Part shown: positions 62,260 through 64,000 of the stretch, one piece after another | Numbering within the stretch: the stretch's first letter is position 1 | Layout of the letters: each line of letters begins with the position of its first letter | From: JASLEW01 sp035544875 | Lineage (GTDB): Bacteria; Acidobacteriota; Thermoanaerobaculia; Multivoradales; UBA5704 | DNA: 64,000 bases | NCBI GenBank assembly: GCA_035544875.1 | Contig: DASZZP010000086.1 | Span: 61,178 to 125,177 of the forward strand | Reading direction: 5' to 3' | Program-made: the position numbers and the translations under genes | Notes under the pieces: model-generated | What the model was told of the DNA's origin: nothing | Seen by the model: only the letters and a program-made list of their open reading frames with translations | Database searches by the model: none

Positions 62260-63272
62260 GACCTGCCTCCGGATTCGTCTCGCTGGTTCTCTTCGCGGTT
62301 GCCGGGGGACTCTGGCGGCAGCCCGCGGCGCTCCCTCTCCTTCGCGGCCTCCCAGAGCTGGTCCATCTCCGCGAGCGAGGCCTCGCCGAGCGGCTTGCCC
62401 TGCGCCGCCAGCCCTGCCTCGACTTGCGCGAAGCGGCGCCGGAACTTGAGGTTGGCCGCCGCCAGCGCCGCCTCGGGGTCGAGCTCGAGCTTGCGGCAGA
62501 GATTGGCGATCGTGAACAGCAGGTCGCCCAGCTCCTCGCGAGCGGCCGCCTCGTTCGTCTTGACGGAGCCGCCCGCGGCCGCCAGCGCCGGCTGGCCGGC
62601 CGCCGCTGCCGACCCGCCGCGGGAAATGGCGGGAGCGCCGCGGGGAGCATCCGCCGCCGCCAGCGCCTGGCGGAGCTCGCCGATCTCCTCGTCGGCCTTG
62701 ACCAGCACCGCCTGGGCGTCCGGCCAGTCGAACCCCACGCCGGCGGCCTTCTGCGTCAGCCGGTAGGCGGCGGCGAGCGCCGGCAGCGACGCCGGAACGC
62801 CGCCCAGCAGCGATGCGCGGCGCGGCTCCTGCTCGAGCTTGCGCCGCTCCCAGGCGGCCCTGACCGCCTGCGCGTCGGCCAGCGTCTCGCCGCCGAAGAC
62901 ATGAGGATGGCGCGCCACCATCTTGCGCCGCACGCCGTCGATCACCTGCCCCAGGTCGAGCGCGCCGGCTTCCTCGCCCAGCCGGGCGATGAACGCCGCC
63001 TGGAAGAGCAGGTCTCCCAGCTCCTCGGCCAGCTCCCCCCAGTCGCCGCCGTCGATCGCCGCGGCGAGCTCGTGGGCCTCCTCCAGCAGGTAGGCCCGCA
63101 CCTCGCCCAGCTCCTGCTCGCGGTCCCAGGGACAACCGTCGGGCCCGCGCAGCCGGCCGACCAGATCGGTCAGCTTGCCGAGGTCGGCCTCTTTCGCGCT
63201 CAACGCACTTGCCCTGCCGCGACGGCGCTTGCTACGATTTTTTCCCACATCGCTGTCATTATTTGCCATCAT
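62256..63272 (-). CDS. mazG: MazG-family nucleoside triphosphate pyrophosphohydrolase
   Basis: 338 residues. Two MazG domains: the first (about 30-150) has GCPWDREQELGEVRAYLLEEAHELAAAI and EELGDLLFQAAFIARL; the second (about 190-320) has KADEEIGELRQALAA and REELGDLLFTIANLCRKLELDPEAALAAANLKFRRRF. A Pro/Ala/Gly-rich insert of about 30 residues breaks the second domain. Clears non-canonical nucleotides. Start at 63272 or 63269 (tandem ATGs), no strong site. First gene of the operon with the Rieske, GcvT and FAD genes, an unusual partner set. Confidence 0.9.
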   Translation of the reverse strand: MMANNDSDVGKNRSKRRRGRASALSAKEADLGKLTDLVGRLRGPDGCPWDREQELGEVRAYLLEEAHELAAAIDGGDWGELAEELGDLLFQAAFIARLGEEAGALDLGQVIDGVRRKMVARHPHVFGGETLADAQAVRAAWERRKLEQEPRRASLLGGVPASLPALAAAYRLTQKAAGVGFDWPDAQAVLVKADEEIGELRQALAAADAPRGAPAISRGGSAAAAGQPALAAAGGSVKTNEAAAREELGDLLFTIANLCRKLELDPEAALAAANLKFRRRFAQVEAGLAAQGKPLGEASLAEMDQLWEAAKERERRGLPPESPGNREENQRDESGGRS

Positions 63273-63311
63273 GCGCCGGACGCAGCAGGGGAACGAGCGG
63301 AGGGTTTCTAG

Positions 63312-63860
63312 TTGAGCAACGAGAGCAAGGAGATCAAGGTCACCGACAAGCGGATGTTCACGCCCGACGGCAAGCTGCGGGAAGAGTATCGCTTCCTGGA
63401 CGAGAAATCGACGGCCCCGGAGCCCCAGGCGCCAGCCGCCGAGCCCGAGCCCGCCGCCGCCCCACCGGCCCCGAGAGCGCCGACCCGCAAGGAAGCCGCC
63501 GCTGCCGATCCAGCCCCGGCGGCCGCGGCCGCGCCGGCGCGCCGCTCCTCGCGCCAGCCGCCGCCTCCCCCGCCGCCCGAGGCGCCGCCGCGTCTCGAGC
63601 TCCCCGACCCGCCGCCCGGGATGGGGCCGAGCTTCTACGATCTGGTCGCGGTGCTTGCCGAGTCGGTGGCGCTCTACCTCGGCGACGTCGAGCTGCCCGA
63701 CGGACAGGACGCCGAGAACCTGGAGATGGCCCGGCTCCATCTCGATCTGCTCGACATCTTGCGCCAGAAGACCTCCGGCAACCTGAGCGCGCAGGAGTCG
63801 GCGTTCCTGGAGGACCTGCTGTACCGGCTGCGGGTCCGCTATGTCCAGAAGCGTGGCTAA
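63312..63860 (+). CDS. DUF1844 protein
   Basis: 182 residues. Charged N-terminus, a long Pro/Ala linker (35-100) and a C-terminal DUF1844 domain: MGPSFYDLVAVLAESVALYLGDV, NLEMARLHLDLLDILRQKTSGNLSAQESAFLEDLLYRLRVRYV. The domain is small and helical and common in Acidobacteriota, Deltaproteobacteria and Planctomycetes; function unknown. TTG start at 63312 with GGAGGG about eight bases upstream. Divergent from mazG. Confidence 0.9.
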   Translation: MSNESKEIKVTDKRMFTPDGKLREEYRFLDEKSTAPEPQAPAAEPEPAAAPPAPRAPTRKEAAAADPAPAAAAAPARRSSRQPPPPPPPEAPPRLELPDPPPGMGPSFYDLVAVLAESVALYLGDVELPDGQDAENLEMARLHLDLLDILRQKTSGNLSAQESAFLEDLLYRLRVRYVQKRG

Positions 63861-63936
63861 GTGGTGGTTGGCATAAATACGCTAACGTATTCATGGGCAG
63901 GCTTAGAGGGTATCATTGGCACCCGGAGGTACCCGT
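63861..63936 (+). other. Left-end region of a probable IS630 element
   Basis: The 76 bp between the DUF1844 stop and the transposase start hold AATACG-CTAA-CGTATT, a short inverted repeat near 63876-63891, and less GC-rich sequence than the flanking genes. Likely terminal inverted repeat and leader of an insertion sequence, but the partner end is outside the window. Confidence 0.35.
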
Positions 63937-64000
63937 GTGCCCAGGCAAAGCCCATTTGCTATTACCTTGACCGAGACGGAAGCCCGTCATCTCCGCCAAA
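63937..64000 (+). mobile_element. Start of an IS630-like transposase gene (cut by window end)
   Basis: A GTG at 63937 with GGAGGT six bases upstream opens a frame reading VPRQSPFAITLTETEARHLRQ, the typical N-terminus of IS630-family transposases that bind the element ends with a helix-turn-helix. Only 21 codons are inside the window, so family assignment is tentative. Confidence 0.5.

Overview
The window is a 64 kb piece of a very GC-rich bacterial chromosome with ordinary, densely packed, mostly housekeeping gene content. Several families together (a DUF1844 protein, an ECF sigma factor paired with a TPR-bearing Ser/Thr kinase, a beta-propeller histidine kinase, PP2C/STAS/RsbW partner-switching parts, IPTL-CTERM secreted proteins, a DUF4388 protein) point to Acidobacteriota, perhaps a Thermoanaerobaculia-like lineage. 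That placement is inference from gene content; no rRNA or tRNA gene was recognised here.

Layout. 1-3 kb: the 5' part of an error-prone polymerase gene (dnaE2/imuC, minus strand), interrupted in frame by a palindromic 30-bp repeat array. 4-9.3 kb: a biotin operon bioB-bioF-bioD-bioA with a truncated glgX fragment coupled to its end. 9.4-13.6 kb: DinB-like protein, M48 membrane protease, secreted beta-lactamase-fold hydrolase. 13.55-15.05 kb: a Cys/Met-metabolism PLP gene behind a long leader that carries a methionine-rich mini-ORF and an intrinsic terminator. 15-19.2 kb (minus): threonine catabolism (tdh-kbl) and glpD. 19.2-27.2 kb: three IPTL-CTERM secreted proteins and one other secreted protein around a divergent ECF sigma/kinase pair; two of the IPTL-CTERM genes are near-identical copies. 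27.4-31.2 kb: a LuxR-type response regulator and its propeller histidine kinase.

31.4-38.5 kb: PP2C phosphatase, hexapeptide acyltransferase, 3-methyladenine glycosylase, DUF4388 protein, dCTP deaminase, class II fructose bisphosphatase and glutaryl-CoA-type dehydrogenase. 38.7-41.9 kb: small protein, CPBP protease, RsbW-like kinase, STAS antagonist, polyprenyl synthetase. 42-47.7 kb: phosphodiesterase-like membrane protein, then an envC/S41/yibQ cell-envelope cluster in which the EnvC and S41 proteins have lost catalytic residues. 47.7-51.9 kb: orphan RHH antitoxin-like gene, YfhO-family protein, a HicB remnant and an Ig-like membrane protein. 52-56.5 kb: a ybbP-ybbA exporter divergent from tesA, the same arrangement as in E. 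coli. 56.6-63.3 kb (minus): a tight operon mazG - Rieske oxygenase - GcvT-like protein - two FAD oxidoreductases, probably a quaternary-amine demethylation route. 63.3-64 kb: a DUF1844 protein and the start of an IS630-like transposase.

The most unusual signals are the methionine leader/attenuator, the in-frame palindromic repeats, the pseudo-protease cell-division cluster and the Rieske/GcvT/FAD operon. Start codons were chosen by ribosome-binding sites where visible; many remain uncertain because GC-rich shadow frames are long.
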